Shown here: positions 26,285 through 35,662 of the stretch, piece after piece | Position numbering within the stretch: the stretch's first letter is position 1 | Layout: the number at the start of each line of letters is the position of its first letter | Assembly (NCBI RefSeq): GCF_050337105.1 | Contig: NZ_JAKJSQ010000003.1 | Location: 120,482-184,481, forward strand | From: Aliivibrio_A kagoshimensis | Lineage (GTDB): Bacteria; Pseudomonadota; Gammaproteobacteria; Enterobacterales; Vibrionaceae | Length of the DNA stretch: 64,000 nucleotides | Direction of reading: 5' to 3' | Position numbers and translations under genes: made by a program | Notes under the pieces: generated by a model | The model's input: the letters and a program-made list of their open reading frames with translations, nothing else | Database searches by the model: none | What the model was told of the DNA's origin: nothing

Positions 26285-27138
26285 TGCGCATAACAAACAA
26301 AATAAACATGATGGTGGCTTGTTTAGTCATAATGTTTGCACAATATAGTGTTGCTCAAGAGAGGGTGATCAGTGCAGGTAGTGCTGTGACTGAGCTTATT
26401 TATGCGTTAGAGGCTCAAGACGAATTAGTCGCAGTGGATGTAACAAGCACACTACCTGAAGGGACGGTATTACCTAAGATTGGTTATCATCGACAACTCT
26501 CAGTTGAGGGACTGATGGATCTAAAGCCCACCCGAATTATAGGTTCTGATGAGATGGGGCCACTGTCGACCTTGACGTTATTACAACAAGCGGATATTAA
26601 AGTAAATGTGATTAATACTGAACCGACTGTTGACGGTCTATTACTGCGTATTGACCAACTGGCAGCTATCACCCACAAACAGACTCAGGCGGTTGAAGTT
26701 AAAACGATAGTCAACGCGCAAGTTGCCGCTTTGAAACGCAACCAACCAGCCAGTAGTGACAAGAAAAAAATTCTCTTTTTATTGATTCATGAGGGGAGGC
26801 CAGCCAACGTGGCTGGTGGAGAAACGACGCCGAATGAAATTATCTCGTTGGCAGGTGGAATCAATCCGGCAGAGGCATCCATCAACTCATACAAGCCCTT
26901 AGCCATGGAATCAATGATCACTATGCAACCGGATGTGATACTCGTCAGTGGACGTAGCTGGAAGACATTGGGCGGAGCTGATGCGGTATTAAAAGCTTTG
27001 CCTATGTTGTTAGCAACCCCAGCAGGACAAAGTAAGTCGATCGTAGCTATCGATGGTACCGCACTTGTTGGTGGCTTAGGCTTAAGGAGCTTGGCTGAAG
27101 CGAAGCGCTTAAATCGCATTTTATACCCATCATTATAG
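26284..27138 (+). CDS. hutB: Periplasmic haem-binding protein HutB
   Basis: This 284-residue protein has a signal peptide (about 1-24, ending YSVAQ) and a periplasmic binding-protein fold of the metal/haem class. Tyr68 in GYHRQLSVEG fits the haem-ligand tyrosine of ShuT/PhuT proteins. It takes haem delivered by HutA to the HutC permease. Its start overlaps the exbD stop. Confidence 0.93.
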   Translation: MRITNKINMMVACLVIMFAQYSVAQERVISAGSAVTELIYALEAQDELVAVDVTSTLPEGTVLPKIGYHRQLSVEGLMDLKPTRIIGSDEMGPLSTLTLLQQADIKVNVINTEPTVDGLLLRIDQLAAITHKQTQAVEVKTIVNAQVAALKRNQPASSDKKKILFLLIHEGRPANVAGGETTPNEIISLAGGINPAEASINSYKPLAMESMITMQPDVILVSGRSWKTLGGADAVLKALPMLLATPAGQSKSIVAIDGTALVGGLGLRSLAEAKRLNRILYPSL

Positions 27139-27148
27139 GCTCGATGTT

Positions 27149-28180
27149 ATGCAGTCCCGACGCTCATTGCTTTTCGTCTCTCTCTTAGGTTTAGTGCTGT
27201 TGATCATCACCGCGGCCTCATCGATTGTGGTTGGCCCAATGTCTATTTCAATCGTCGATAGTTTTAAAGGCCTTACACCATGGTCCGGCGAATTGCCTCA
27301 ACATATTCAGATGGTTATTCATCAAATTAGATTACCAAGAACATTACTCTGTATGGCGGTCGGTGCAATTTTGGCGATGAGTGGTGCCGTTATGCAAGGT
27401 CTATTTAGAAACCCGCTGGCAGAGCCAGGTATTATTGGCGTTTCAGCTGGGTCAGCATTAGGAGCTGCGATTGCTATCGTGGCTTTTTCGAGTGTGGCGA
27501 TGAACTATCCATTGTTAATGAGTGTTGCCGCGGTTCCTCTGTTTGCTTTTTTAGGCGGAGCCCTTACCACCATTTTAGTTTACACATTAGGCACGAGTAA
27601 ATATGGTACGTCGGTGACCGTCATGCTACTTGCTGGAGTGGCGATCAGTGCGCTATCAGGGGCTGGGATTGGGTTTTTAAATTTCATTGCAGATGATCAG
27701 ATGCTTAGAGATCTTTCGCTCTGGTCGATGGGGTCACTGGCAGGTGCCACATGGCCTAGTATCTACTTAGCGATGAGCTGTTTAGTGATTCTATTCTTCC
27801 TCTTCATGCGCCATGTGAAAGGATTAAATGCCCTGTTACTGGGTGAAGCAGAAGCGGGTCATTTGGGTGTTAACGTTCAACGGCTAAAACGACAACTCAT
27901 TATCCTTTCTGCTGCAGGAGTTGGTATTACGGTTAGCCTATCGGGAATGATTGGTTTCATCGGGTTAGTTATTCCTCATCTAGGAAGAATGATTGCAGGT
28001 CCCGATCATCAAAAGTTGATCCCCTTATCAGCTATTTTAGGCGCGCTGCTGTTAACACTTGCCGATATGGTTGCGCGTGTCGCTGTTGCACCAGCAGAGT
28101 TGCCTGTTGGTATTATTACCGCGTTGATTGGTGCTCCATTCTTTTTATATTTACTGTTCAAACAGCGTGGGAGCATGTGA
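27149..28180 (+). CDS. hutC: Haem ABC transporter permease HutC
   Basis: This 343-residue FecCD-family permease has about ten membrane segments. Family marks are QGLFRNPLAEPGIIGVSAGS, GMIGFIGLVIPHLGRM and the C-terminal LPVGIITALIGAPFFLYLL. It forms the inner-membrane channel for haem with HutD. It lies 10 bp after hutB and one base before the hutD start. Confidence 0.95.
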   Translation: MQSRRSLLFVSLLGLVLLIITAASSIVVGPMSISIVDSFKGLTPWSGELPQHIQMVIHQIRLPRTLLCMAVGAILAMSGAVMQGLFRNPLAEPGIIGVSAGSALGAAIAIVAFSSVAMNYPLLMSVAAVPLFAFLGGALTTILVYTLGTSKYGTSVTVMLLAGVAISALSGAGIGFLNFIADDQMLRDLSLWSMGSLAGATWPSIYLAMSCLVILFFLFMRHVKGLNALLLGEAEAGHLGVNVQRLKRQLIILSAAGVGITVSLSGMIGFIGLVIPHLGRMIAGPDHQKLIPLSAILGALLLTLADMVARVAVAPAELPVGIITALIGAPFFLYLLFKQRGSM

Positions 28181-28181
28181 T

Positions 28182-28967
28182 ATGCCTTTAGCTATTTCAG
28201 CAAAGAATTTACAGTTAGAGTTAGGGGGTAGAACGCTTTTGGATGGGGTTGATTTAGACCTCTATTCTGGAGAAGTGACAGCTCTGCTAGGCCCTAATGG
28301 CGCAGGAAAAAGTTCGCTATTAAAAATATTGTGCAAAGAACACAGCTGTTCATCAGATAAAGGGGCTTCATTAGGCTTTTTCGGGGATGATGAGTCGAAT
28401 TGGTCACGAGCTGATCTTGCCATGCATTTAGGGGTATTGCCGCAACACAGTAACTTAACCTTTTCGTTCACGGTAAGAGAAGTGGTTGAGTTAGGTTTAA
28501 TGCCGTTACAGCTACAGAACATTAACTCGAGTGATTTAGTCGAGGAGATGATGAACAAGACTGGTGTTGAACACCTCGCTGATAGGCTATTTCCGACGTT
28601 ATCAGGGGGAGAGAAGCAGCGTGTACATTTTTCCAGAGTGTTGACTCAGATAAGCCAAGCTGGGGATAAACAGATATTGATGTTAGATGAACCGACTTCC
28701 GCGTTAGATTTGGCACATCAACATACGACACTGTCCATTGCTCGCGAACGGGCACAAGCGGGAGCGGCGGTAATTGTTGTGCTGCATGATCTCAATTTGG
28801 CTGCGCAATATGCTGATAGGCTGGTGGTGTTAAACAGTGGCACTATCCAGGCCGATGGAACTCCTTGGTCAGCGTTAACCGCACTAATGCTCGAGCAGGT
28901 ATATGGGCAACAGACACTGGTAGCAAAACACCCCAAACATGACTATCCGGTTGTGTACGCGATATAA
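28182..28967 (+). CDS. hutD: Haem ABC transporter ATPase HutD
   Basis: ATG 28182 (MPLAISAKNLQLELGG) is chosen because GGGAG lies 8 bases upstream and it follows the hutC stop by one base; the open frame extends back into hutC. The 261-residue ATPase has Walker A GPNGAGKS, signature LSGGEKQRVHFSR and Walker B ILMLDEPTSALD. It drives haem import with HutBC. A weak hairpin at about 28991-29010 (CCTCTAA / TTAGGGG) may end the operon. Confidence 0.94.
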   Translation: MPLAISAKNLQLELGGRTLLDGVDLDLYSGEVTALLGPNGAGKSSLLKILCKEHSCSSDKGASLGFFGDDESNWSRADLAMHLGVLPQHSNLTFSFTVREVVELGLMPLQLQNINSSDLVEEMMNKTGVEHLADRLFPTLSGGEKQRVHFSRVLTQISQAGDKQILMLDEPTSALDLAHQHTTLSIARERAQAGAAVIVVLHDLNLAAQYADRLVVLNSGTIQADGTPWSALTALMLEQVYGQQTLVAKHPKHDYPVVYAI

Positions 28968-29053
28968 ACATTCAAGAGAGAGATTTGAACTGCCTCTAAG
29001 ATTTAGGGGCGGCTAGCCATTTTTTTCCTTTCCACATATTCAAAGTAGAGAGA

Positions 29054-29563
29054 CTAACGGAAACTGCGTTTTTTCCAACTTCTAACCACGGAGTATCGCC
29101 ATAGTCCGCGAATTCCAAAATACCCAATAATGGCACAAGTCACGCCACTGATGGCGCAGCCCAATAGGAATGGTGGTGCAATTTGACTCATCTGATGGGT
29201 GATAAAATGCCAAGAGAGTTCAAAGTGGAAGGTGTCTTTTGGGGTGTCAATAAACCAAGTACCGACTTTAAACGCACCGTAAAAAAGAATGGGCATGGTG
29301 ATTGGGTTACTGACCCAGACTAAGGCCATTGATAGCGGTAGATTTACGCCACAGATAATGGCTAAACCTGCAGCCATTATCATCTGGCTTGGAAGAGGAA
29401 CAAACGCCATAAAAAGACCGACAGCAAAGGCACCCGAAGCTGAACGACGATTTAATACCCACAGATTTGGGTTGTATAAAATATTACCAAAAATTCTTAA
29501 CGCTTTTTGGCGTCTGATCATCTCGTGGTCAGGTAAGAACCTTTGTATTAGCTTTTTAGGCAT
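29054..29563 (-). CDS. DUF2062 membrane protein
   Basis: This 169-residue protein has a basic N-terminus (MPKKLIQRFLPDHEMIRRQ) and two to four hydrophobic segments, with the DUF2062 mark SASGAFAVGLFMAFVPLPSQM and VWVSNPITMPILFYGAF. The function is unknown; related domains occur near lipid and polysaccharide genes. Its start codon abuts the comEC start on the opposite strand, with no base between them. Confidence 0.85.
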   Translation of the reverse strand: MPKKLIQRFLPDHEMIRRQKALRIFGNILYNPNLWVLNRRSASGAFAVGLFMAFVPLPSQMIMAAGLAIICGVNLPLSMALVWVSNPITMPILFYGAFKVGTWFIDTPKDTFHFELSWHFITHQMSQIAPPFLLGCAISGVTCAIIGYFGIRGLWRYSVVRSWKKRSFR

Positions 29564-31894
29564 ATGAGGATGCTTCTCTTACGGGGCAATACTCTGTTTA
29601 TTACCGGTACTATTATCGGAATTGTATCATCAGTGTTTTGGTCGGAGATGCCTGGGTATCAATGGGCAGTGTTGCTATTTCTGATAATACTGGTCTCGTT
29701 TCGAATCACTTGGTCCCAGCCTCTTCAAGGCGCGTTAACGGGTATTATTATCGTTATTCTAAATGGACAAAGTTACATTGTAAAAACAGAGTCACTAAAC
29801 TTTAGTGGTAAAGATATTATCATAAATGGCGTCGTGGACAGCCTTTTAAGTGAAAAAAAGCATACTGTTGAATTTAAATTTGTTGTAAATCAAATTAATG
29901 GGCAGCCTCAGCCTATCGGTTGGCTGCCCAAGATAAAGCTGTATTGGCCTGAGCCTCCTTTAGCACCCGCAATCAAGCTTAATCAACGATGGCAATTTTC
30001 CGTTACAATCAGACCCCCGTATGGCCGTGTTAATGAAGCTGGGTTTGATAATGAACGTTATTTTGTCGCGAATCAGCTCAATGGCAGCGGCAAGATCATT
30101 AGTGGTACTCTACTGAGTCAGTCTCAATCCTACCGGCAACATCTCTATGACAAAACGGTTCAATTGACGGAGCCTCTTTCACTTCACCCTTTACTGCTGG
30201 CGTTGAGTTTTGGTCAACGAGACAGGTTACAAGCAGAGCATTGGACAATATTACAGCGGAGTGGTTTAGCCCACCTGATGGCAATCTCTGGTCTGCATAT
30301 CGGTTTGGCCTTCTCTCTTGGCTGGATATTGGGCATCGCACTGCGATCACTGTCAACCGCCCCCTTTCTGACGTGGTTACCCTTAATTATAGCGTGTAGT
30401 GCTGCTTTGGGTTATGCATGGTTAGCCGGTTTTTCCATTCCGACACAGCGAGCATTAATGGCCTGTTTGATTGCCGCTCTCTTACTTTGGTATCGAACGT
30501 CATGGCCCAAATGGTATCTATTTATTGTGGTTATGTTCTGTTGTTTACTGCTGAATCCATTTTCAACTCTGTCATTAAGTTTTTGGTTAACGTTTGCAGT
30601 AGTGGCGGTTTTACTGCTGGTTATGACGTTGGGTGTTTATCGTAAAGGTAGAGGAGATGCCGATTTAGGGGGGGTCTCCGTTCTAGTTGAGAAAATAAAA
30701 AAACTGGTACTGCTGCAGCTGGCGCTCTCACTCTTTCTGATCCCTCTACAGGTATCTCACTTTGGGGGCGTTAGTTTAGCCTCTCCCATTATTAATCTGA
30801 TTGCAGTGCCCTGGGTCAGTTTTGTGACGGTACCACTGGTGTTTGTTGCCCTTTTTGTCTCACTATTTTCAGATAACGTGGCTATTTTTCTCTGGAGCCT
30901 AGCCCATCATTCCCTATTTCCCGTGTGGTGGTTAGCAGAGTTGGCTGGCGGCGCTTGGTTGCCATTGAACTTTACTTATCTGCGTATGGTGACATCGATG
31001 GGAATCATGGTGTTGGTTTTGTGGTTAATGCCATTTAAACGGGTGACGATTCTGCTCACCGTACTACTGACTATTGCGTTGTATCCTAAGGATAAGCATC
31101 GAGGGTGGCGGCTGGATTTATTGGATGTCGGTCATGGGTTGGCGGTGATAATTGAAAAGGAAGGGGAGGCTATTTTGTACGATACAGGTAGTGCGTGGGA
31201 AGGGGGGTCTATGGCTGAAAGTGTAGTGATTCCAGTTTTGCGCCACCGAGGAATTGAGCAGTTAGAGGGAGTAATCATTAGTCACAGCGATAATGACCAT
31301 GCAGGGGGAGAACAGTCGATCCGTGAGGTAATGCAGCCTAAGTGGATTAAAAGCAGCGAGTATCCGCAAGATTGGGAAGAACAAAGAAAGCATCAACCCT
31401 GTACGGATGGAGAGTCGTGGCAGTGGCAAGGTCTTGATTTTCAGGTGGTGTGGCCGCCAAAAGAAACAACGAGAGCGTATAATCCTCATTCATGCGTTAT
31501 TAAAATATCCGATTCATTTCACTCGCTCCTGTTAACTGGAGATATCACCAGTCTCTCTGAGATGTTAATGCTAAATAATCACCCGGAATTGCGCGCTGAT
31601 CTACTGCTGGTTCCGCATCATGGTAGCCGAAGTTCGTCTACCCATAGGTTACTGACGCAAATTGGTGCTCAAGTAGCGGTGGTATCCGTCGCGAAATACA
31701 ATCCATGGTCACTGCCCGCGTCGACAGTGAAAGCTAAGTACCTGCACTATAATATGGAGTGGGTAGAAACAGCGAAGGCTGGCCAAATCACAATACATTA
31801 TAACAAAGAGAAGCGTACAATTATTAAGCACAGAGAGCAGTTAGCCGCAAATTGGTATCGGAAGTTATTTGGCGCGATGGGTGATAAGGAGTAG
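29564..31894 (+). CDS. comEC: DNA-uptake channel protein ComEC/Rec2
   Basis: This 776-residue protein imports single-stranded DNA across the inner membrane in natural transformation. It has an N-terminal DUF4131 region, a multi-span competence domain with GLAHLMAISGLHIGLAFSL, and a C-terminal metallo-beta-lactamase domain with SHSDNDHAGG and LLVPHHGSRSS. The start could be ATG 29564 or ATG 29570; neither has a good ribosome-binding site. The gene appears intact, as expected in Vibrio. Confidence 0.95.
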   Translation: MRMLLLRGNTLFITGTIIGIVSSVFWSEMPGYQWAVLLFLIILVSFRITWSQPLQGALTGIIIVILNGQSYIVKTESLNFSGKDIIINGVVDSLLSEKKHTVEFKFVVNQINGQPQPIGWLPKIKLYWPEPPLAPAIKLNQRWQFSVTIRPPYGRVNEAGFDNERYFVANQLNGSGKIISGTLLSQSQSYRQHLYDKTVQLTEPLSLHPLLLALSFGQRDRLQAEHWTILQRSGLAHLMAISGLHIGLAFSLGWILGIALRSLSTAPFLTWLPLIIACSAALGYAWLAGFSIPTQRALMACLIAALLLWYRTSWPKWYLFIVVMFCCLLLNPFSTLSLSFWLTFAVVAVLLLVMTLGVYRKGRGDADLGGVSVLVEKIKKLVLLQLALSLFLIPLQVSHFGGVSLASPIINLIAVPWVSFVTVPLVFVALFVSLFSDNVAIFLWSLAHHSLFPVWWLAELAGGAWLPLNFTYLRMVTSMGIMVLVLWLMPFKRVTILLTVLLTIALYPKDKHRGWRLDLLDVGHGLAVIIEKEGEAILYDTGSAWEGGSMAESVVIPVLRHRGIEQLEGVIISHSDNDHAGGEQSIREVMQPKWIKSSEYPQDWEEQRKHQPCTDGESWQWQGLDFQVVWPPKETTRAYNPHSCVIKISDSFHSLLLTGDITSLSEMLMLNNHPELRADLLLVPHHGSRSSSTHRLLTQIGAQVAVVSVAKYNPWSLPASTVKAKYLHYNMEWVETAKAGQITIHYNKEKRTIIKHREQLAANWYRKLFGAMGDKE

Positions 31895-31928
31895 AATAGA
31901 CAAATTGTTTTCAGAAAATAAGTAACTC

Positions 31929-33677
31929 ATGTCGACTCAAACAGATGAAACAACACTAACCACTTTTAAACGCTTATGGCCTTTTATTAAAGAGTATAAA
32001 AAAGGGCTTGTGGTCGCTGTCATCGCATTGATCATCAATGCGGCCGGCGATACCTACATGATCTCTTTGTTAAAGCCTCTGCTTGATGAAGGTTTTGGTA
32101 ATGCGGAATCAGATTTTTTGAAAGTGATGCCGTTTATTCTGATGGGCATGATGGCAGTAAGAGGGGCAAGTGGTTTTGTCTCTTCATACTGTTTAAGCTG
32201 GGTTTCTGGCAATGTTGTGATGAAAATTCGTCGAAAAATGTTTAATCACTTCATGAAAATGCCGGTCAGTTTTTTTGATCGTGAATCAACCGGTTCACTG
32301 TTATCACGAATTACCTACGATTCAGAGCAAGTTGCCGCGGCAACCAGTGGATCTTTAGTGACTATTGTTCGTGAAGGTGCCAGCATTATTGGCTTGGTGA
32401 CGTTGATGTTTTGGAGCAGTTGGCAGCTCTCCTTGGTGCTGTTGGTGATCGCCCCTATCGTTGCAATCACTATAGGCGTGGTCTCTAAACGATTTAGAAA
32501 GATCAGTAAAAATATGCAAGATATGATGGGGCATGTTACGTCGTCATCAGAGCAGATGCTTAAAGGACACAAAGTGGTATTGAGTTACGGCGGACAAGAC
32601 GTTGAGAGCGGTCGTTTTGATAAAGTCAGTAACGAGATGCGTCAACAGACCATGAAGTTGGTCACCGCACAAGCTGTAGCTAACCCCGTGATTCAGATGA
32701 TCGCTTCAGTGGCTTTGGTCGTGGTTCTATTTTTAGCCAGCAATGACTCAATAAAAACGGAGCTAACGGCTGGAACCTTTACGGTGATTTTCTCTGCAAT
32801 GTTTGGTCTGTTAAAACCGCTAAAATCACTGACTAATGTGACGTCTCAATTTCAACGAGGTATGGCTGCGTGTAGTACCTTGTTTGGTTTAATGGATTTG
32901 GATCCTGAAAAAGACAGTGGCACATTATCGGTTGAGAAAGCTAAAGGTGACATTAAAGTGGATGATATTACCTTCACTTATGCAGGAAAAGATGCACCGA
33001 CGCTGCGTAACGTTAGTTTTGATATACCTTCAGGCAAAACGGTCGCTCTAGTTGGGCGCTCAGGTTCAGGAAAAAGCACCATTGCCAACCTGTTCACTCG
33101 CTTTTATGATCTAGACTCTGGCGGGATCTACTTGGATGGCCATGAGATAAAAGAGTATCAGTTAGCTAATTTGCGTGAACACTTTGCCGTGGTCTCTCAG
33201 AATGTACACCTGTTTAATGATACGGTTGCCAACAATATTGCGTACGCCGCTACTGAGCAATACAGTCGCGAGCAGATAGAAAAAGCGGCGGAACTTGCCT
33301 CAGCCAGTGGTTTCATCAATGAGATGGACCTTGGTTTTGATACCGTGATAGGTGAAAATGGTGCCAGCTTATCGGGCGGGCAACGCCAGCGTTTGGCCAT
33401 TGCTCGAGCACTATTGCGAAACGCTCCGGTATTGGTATTGGATGAAGCGACTTCGGCACTTGATACGGAGTCGGAAAGAGCGATTCAATCCGCGTTGGTG
33501 GAGCTACAAAAGGATCGTACCGTGCTAGTCATTGCACATCGACTGTCAACGATTGAGAGTGCCGATGAGATATTGGTGGTCGATGAAGGCGAAATTATCG
33601 AGCGTGGTAATCATCAAGCACTGATAGAGTCAGACGGTGCTTATGCCCAATTACATAAAATTCAGTTTGGCGAATGA
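31929..33677 (+). CDS. msbA: Lipid A export ABC transporter MsbA
   Basis: This 582-residue half-transporter flips core-lipid A across the inner membrane. The membrane domain holds FFDRESTGSLLSRITYD, and the ATPase has Walker A GRSGSGKST, signature LSGGQRQRLAIARA and Walker B VLVLDEATSALD. Length and gene order (msbA-lpxK) match the family. It begins 34 bp after comEC, and its end overlaps lpxK by 4 bases. Confidence 0.97.
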   Translation: MSTQTDETTLTTFKRLWPFIKEYKKGLVVAVIALIINAAGDTYMISLLKPLLDEGFGNAESDFLKVMPFILMGMMAVRGASGFVSSYCLSWVSGNVVMKIRRKMFNHFMKMPVSFFDRESTGSLLSRITYDSEQVAAATSGSLVTIVREGASIIGLVTLMFWSSWQLSLVLLVIAPIVAITIGVVSKRFRKISKNMQDMMGHVTSSSEQMLKGHKVVLSYGGQDVESGRFDKVSNEMRQQTMKLVTAQAVANPVIQMIASVALVVVLFLASNDSIKTELTAGTFTVIFSAMFGLLKPLKSLTNVTSQFQRGMAACSTLFGLMDLDPEKDSGTLSVEKAKGDIKVDDITFTYAGKDAPTLRNVSFDIPSGKTVALVGRSGSGKSTIANLFTRFYDLDSGGIYLDGHEIKEYQLANLREHFAVVSQNVHLFNDTVANNIAYAATEQYSREQIEKAAELASASGFINEMDLGFDTVIGENGASLSGGQRQRLAIARALLRNAPVLVLDEATSALDTESERAIQSALVELQKDRTVLVIAHRLSTIESADEILVVDEGEIIERGNHQALIESDGAYAQLHKIQFGE

Positions 33678-34681
33678 TAGAGAAAATTTGGTTTGAAAAT
33701 CACCCACTAGGTTGGTTGCTATGGCCACTGTTATGGCCCTTGAGTAAGCTGTATGGTTACATTGCGGTGCGTAGGCGCCGTGACTACCAGTGTGGAAAAA
33801 AGGCCTCTTACCGCTCATCAGTACCCGTGGTTGTGGTCGGTAACATTACCGCAGGGGGGAATGGTAAAACGCCCGTGGTGATTTGGCTCGTTGAAGCGTT
33901 ATCCCAACTCGGATTAAACGTTGGTGTTGCTTCACGTGGCTATGGCGGAAAAGCACCCTATTATCCCTACCTTGTGAATGAAGAGACAACTCCAGATATT
34001 GCCGGTGATGAGCCAGTATTGATCCAACGTCGTACACAAGCTGCGGTCGTTGTTGCACCAGTGAGAAGTGAGGCAGTGAAGCTGTTAGAACAACAGGGTG
34101 TTGATATAGTGATTACTGATGATGGCCTTCAGCATTACGCTCTGCAGCGTGATATCGAAATTATTGTTATTGATGGCCAGCGACGTTTTGGTAACCAACA
34201 CCATATTCCACTGGGTCCACTTCGTGAAGGAATACACCGTTTAGCAGAGGTCGATTTTTCAATTTGTAATGGCGTTGATGCTATCGATGATGAAGTCTCA
34301 ATGACGTTGGCACCGAGTCAGTTGATCAATTTGAAAACAGGCGAGAAAAAGAAAGTAACCGATCTTAATGAGATTGTTGCTTTTGCGGGTATTGGCCACC
34401 CGCCTCGGTTTTTTGCTACCCTTAAACGGTTAGAAGCTAATGTGGTACATACACAGGGTTTTGTTGATCATCAGGCTTTTAAGCAGTCAGAAATAGAAGC
34501 GCTTGAGCAGTATGGACAACACCTAGTCATGACTGAAAAAGATGCCGTTAAATGTCGACATTTTGCAAAAAACAGTTGGTGGTATCTGCCCGTTGATGCA
34601 GTATTACCTGAACAAGACTCACAACGAATTATTAACCGGATATTAGAGGTAAAAGAACAGTATGGATCATCGTCTACTTGA
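33674..34681 (+). CDS. lpxK: Tetraacyldisaccharide 4'-kinase LpxK
   Basis: This 335-residue kinase phosphorylates the 4' position of the lipid A disaccharide. The P-loop is GNITAGGNGKT (56-66), followed by GVASRGYGGK and the DDGLQH motif. An N-terminal hydrophobic helix anchors it to the inner membrane. It overlaps msbA by 4 bases and the following ycaR by 20 bases. Confidence 0.97.
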   Translation: MIEKIWFENHPLGWLLWPLLWPLSKLYGYIAVRRRRDYQCGKKASYRSSVPVVVVGNITAGGNGKTPVVIWLVEALSQLGLNVGVASRGYGGKAPYYPYLVNEETTPDIAGDEPVLIQRRTQAAVVVAPVRSEAVKLLEQQGVDIVITDDGLQHYALQRDIEIIVIDGQRRFGNQHHIPLGPLREGIHRLAEVDFSICNGVDAIDDEVSMTLAPSQLINLKTGEKKKVTDLNEIVAFAGIGHPPRFFATLKRLEANVVHTQGFVDHQAFKQSEIEALEQYGQHLVMTEKDAVKCRHFAKNSWWYLPVDAVLPEQDSQRIINRILEVKEQYGSSST

Positions 34682-34841
34682 AATTGTGGCTTGTCCGGTA
34701 TGCAAAGGTAAACTCAACTATAATAAACAGAATCAAGAGTTAATCTGCAATATCGATCGACTGGCTTACCCAATCAAAGAGGGCATTCCGGTGATGTTAG
34801 AACCTGAAGCACGCCGTCTTACTGCTGAAGAGGTTAAATAA
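34662..34841 (+). CDS. ycaR: Trm112-family protein YcaR
   Basis: This 59-residue protein begins MDHRLLEIVACPVCKGKL and continues with the DRLAYPIKEGIPVML block, the Trm112/YcaR signature. Cys11 and Cys14 form one metal-binding pair; a second, less complete site includes Cys29. Function in bacteria is unclear, although the gene is usually found between lpxK and kdsB, as here. It overlaps lpxK by 20 bases and shares TAATG with the kdsB start. Confidence 0.93.
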   Translation: MDHRLLEIVACPVCKGKLNYNKQNQELICNIDRLAYPIKEGIPVMLEPEARRLTAEEVK

Positions 34842-35593
34842 TGTCGTTTACTGTCATTATTCCTGCTCGTTATCAATCTAGCAGACTGCCTGGAAAACCG
34901 CTCGCTGATATCTGCGGAAAACCTATGATCCAGTGGGTGTACGAGCAAGCTTGCCAAGCTGGAGCAGAGCAAGTGATTATTGCTACTGATGATGAACGAA
35001 TAGCGTCGGTGGTTAGCGCCTTTGGTGGTGAAGTCTGCATGACCTCGCCAGATCACCAGTCTGGAACTGAACGTTTAGCGGAAGTGATCGAAAAATTTAA
35101 TATCAGCGACGATCAAATCGTGGTGAACGTGCAAGGTGATGAGCCGTTAATTCCACCCGCTATTATTCGTCAAGTCGCCGATAATTTGGCTGCTGTCTCA
35201 GCACCTATGGCTACGTTAGGAGTTGAGATTGAGCATCAGGATGAAGTGTTTAATCCAAATGCAGTGAAAGTGGTCACTGATGAACAGGGATTTGCGCTCT
35301 ATTTCAGTCGCGCAACGATACCTTGGGATCGTGATAATTTTTCCCAACAACCTGTTCAGATAAGCTCACCGTTATTAAGACATGTCGGAATTTACGCTTA
35401 TCGCGCCGGTTTCATTAATACCTACATCAATTGGCAGCCGAGTGTTCTTGAAAAGATCGAATGCTTAGAGCAGCTAAGGGTATTATGGTATGGAGAGCGA
35501 ATTCATGTTGCGGTTGCCAGTGAAGCGCCTCCAGCAGGTGTGGACACTCCTGAAGATTTAGCACAAGTGTGCCAAATCATTAGTCAGCGATAG
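34841..35593 (+). CDS. kdsB: CMP-KDO synthetase
   Basis: This 250-residue enzyme activates KDO with CTP for lipopolysaccharide inner-core synthesis. It starts MSFTVIIPARYQSSRLPGKPL, with VQGDEPLIPP and LRHVGIYAYR as further family marks. It ends the comEC-msbA-lpxK-ycaR-kdsB series and is followed by a strong terminator. Confidence 0.97.
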   Translation: MSFTVIIPARYQSSRLPGKPLADICGKPMIQWVYEQACQAGAEQVIIATDDERIASVVSAFGGEVCMTSPDHQSGTERLAEVIEKFNISDDQIVVNVQGDEPLIPPAIIRQVADNLAAVSAPMATLGVEIEHQDEVFNPNAVKVVTDEQGFALYFSRATIPWDRDNFSQQPVQISSPLLRHVGIYAYRAGFINTYINWQPSVLEKIECLEQLRVLWYGERIHVAVASEAPPAGVDTPEDLAQVCQIISQR

Positions 35594-35604
35594 GTGATTA
35601 TGCC

Positions 35605-35639
35605 ATAAAAAAACCAGAGCTTTTGCTCTGGTTTTTTGT
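35605..35639. terminator. Bidirectional terminator between kdsB and elyC
   Basis: AAAAAACCAGAGC pairs with GCTCTGGTTTTTT around loop TTTT (35607-35637). A- and T-runs flank both sides, so it can serve the rightward kdsB and the leftward elyC. Confidence 0.93.
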
Positions 35640-35662
35640 ATTTGGCTGGCAGTGATGAGTGA

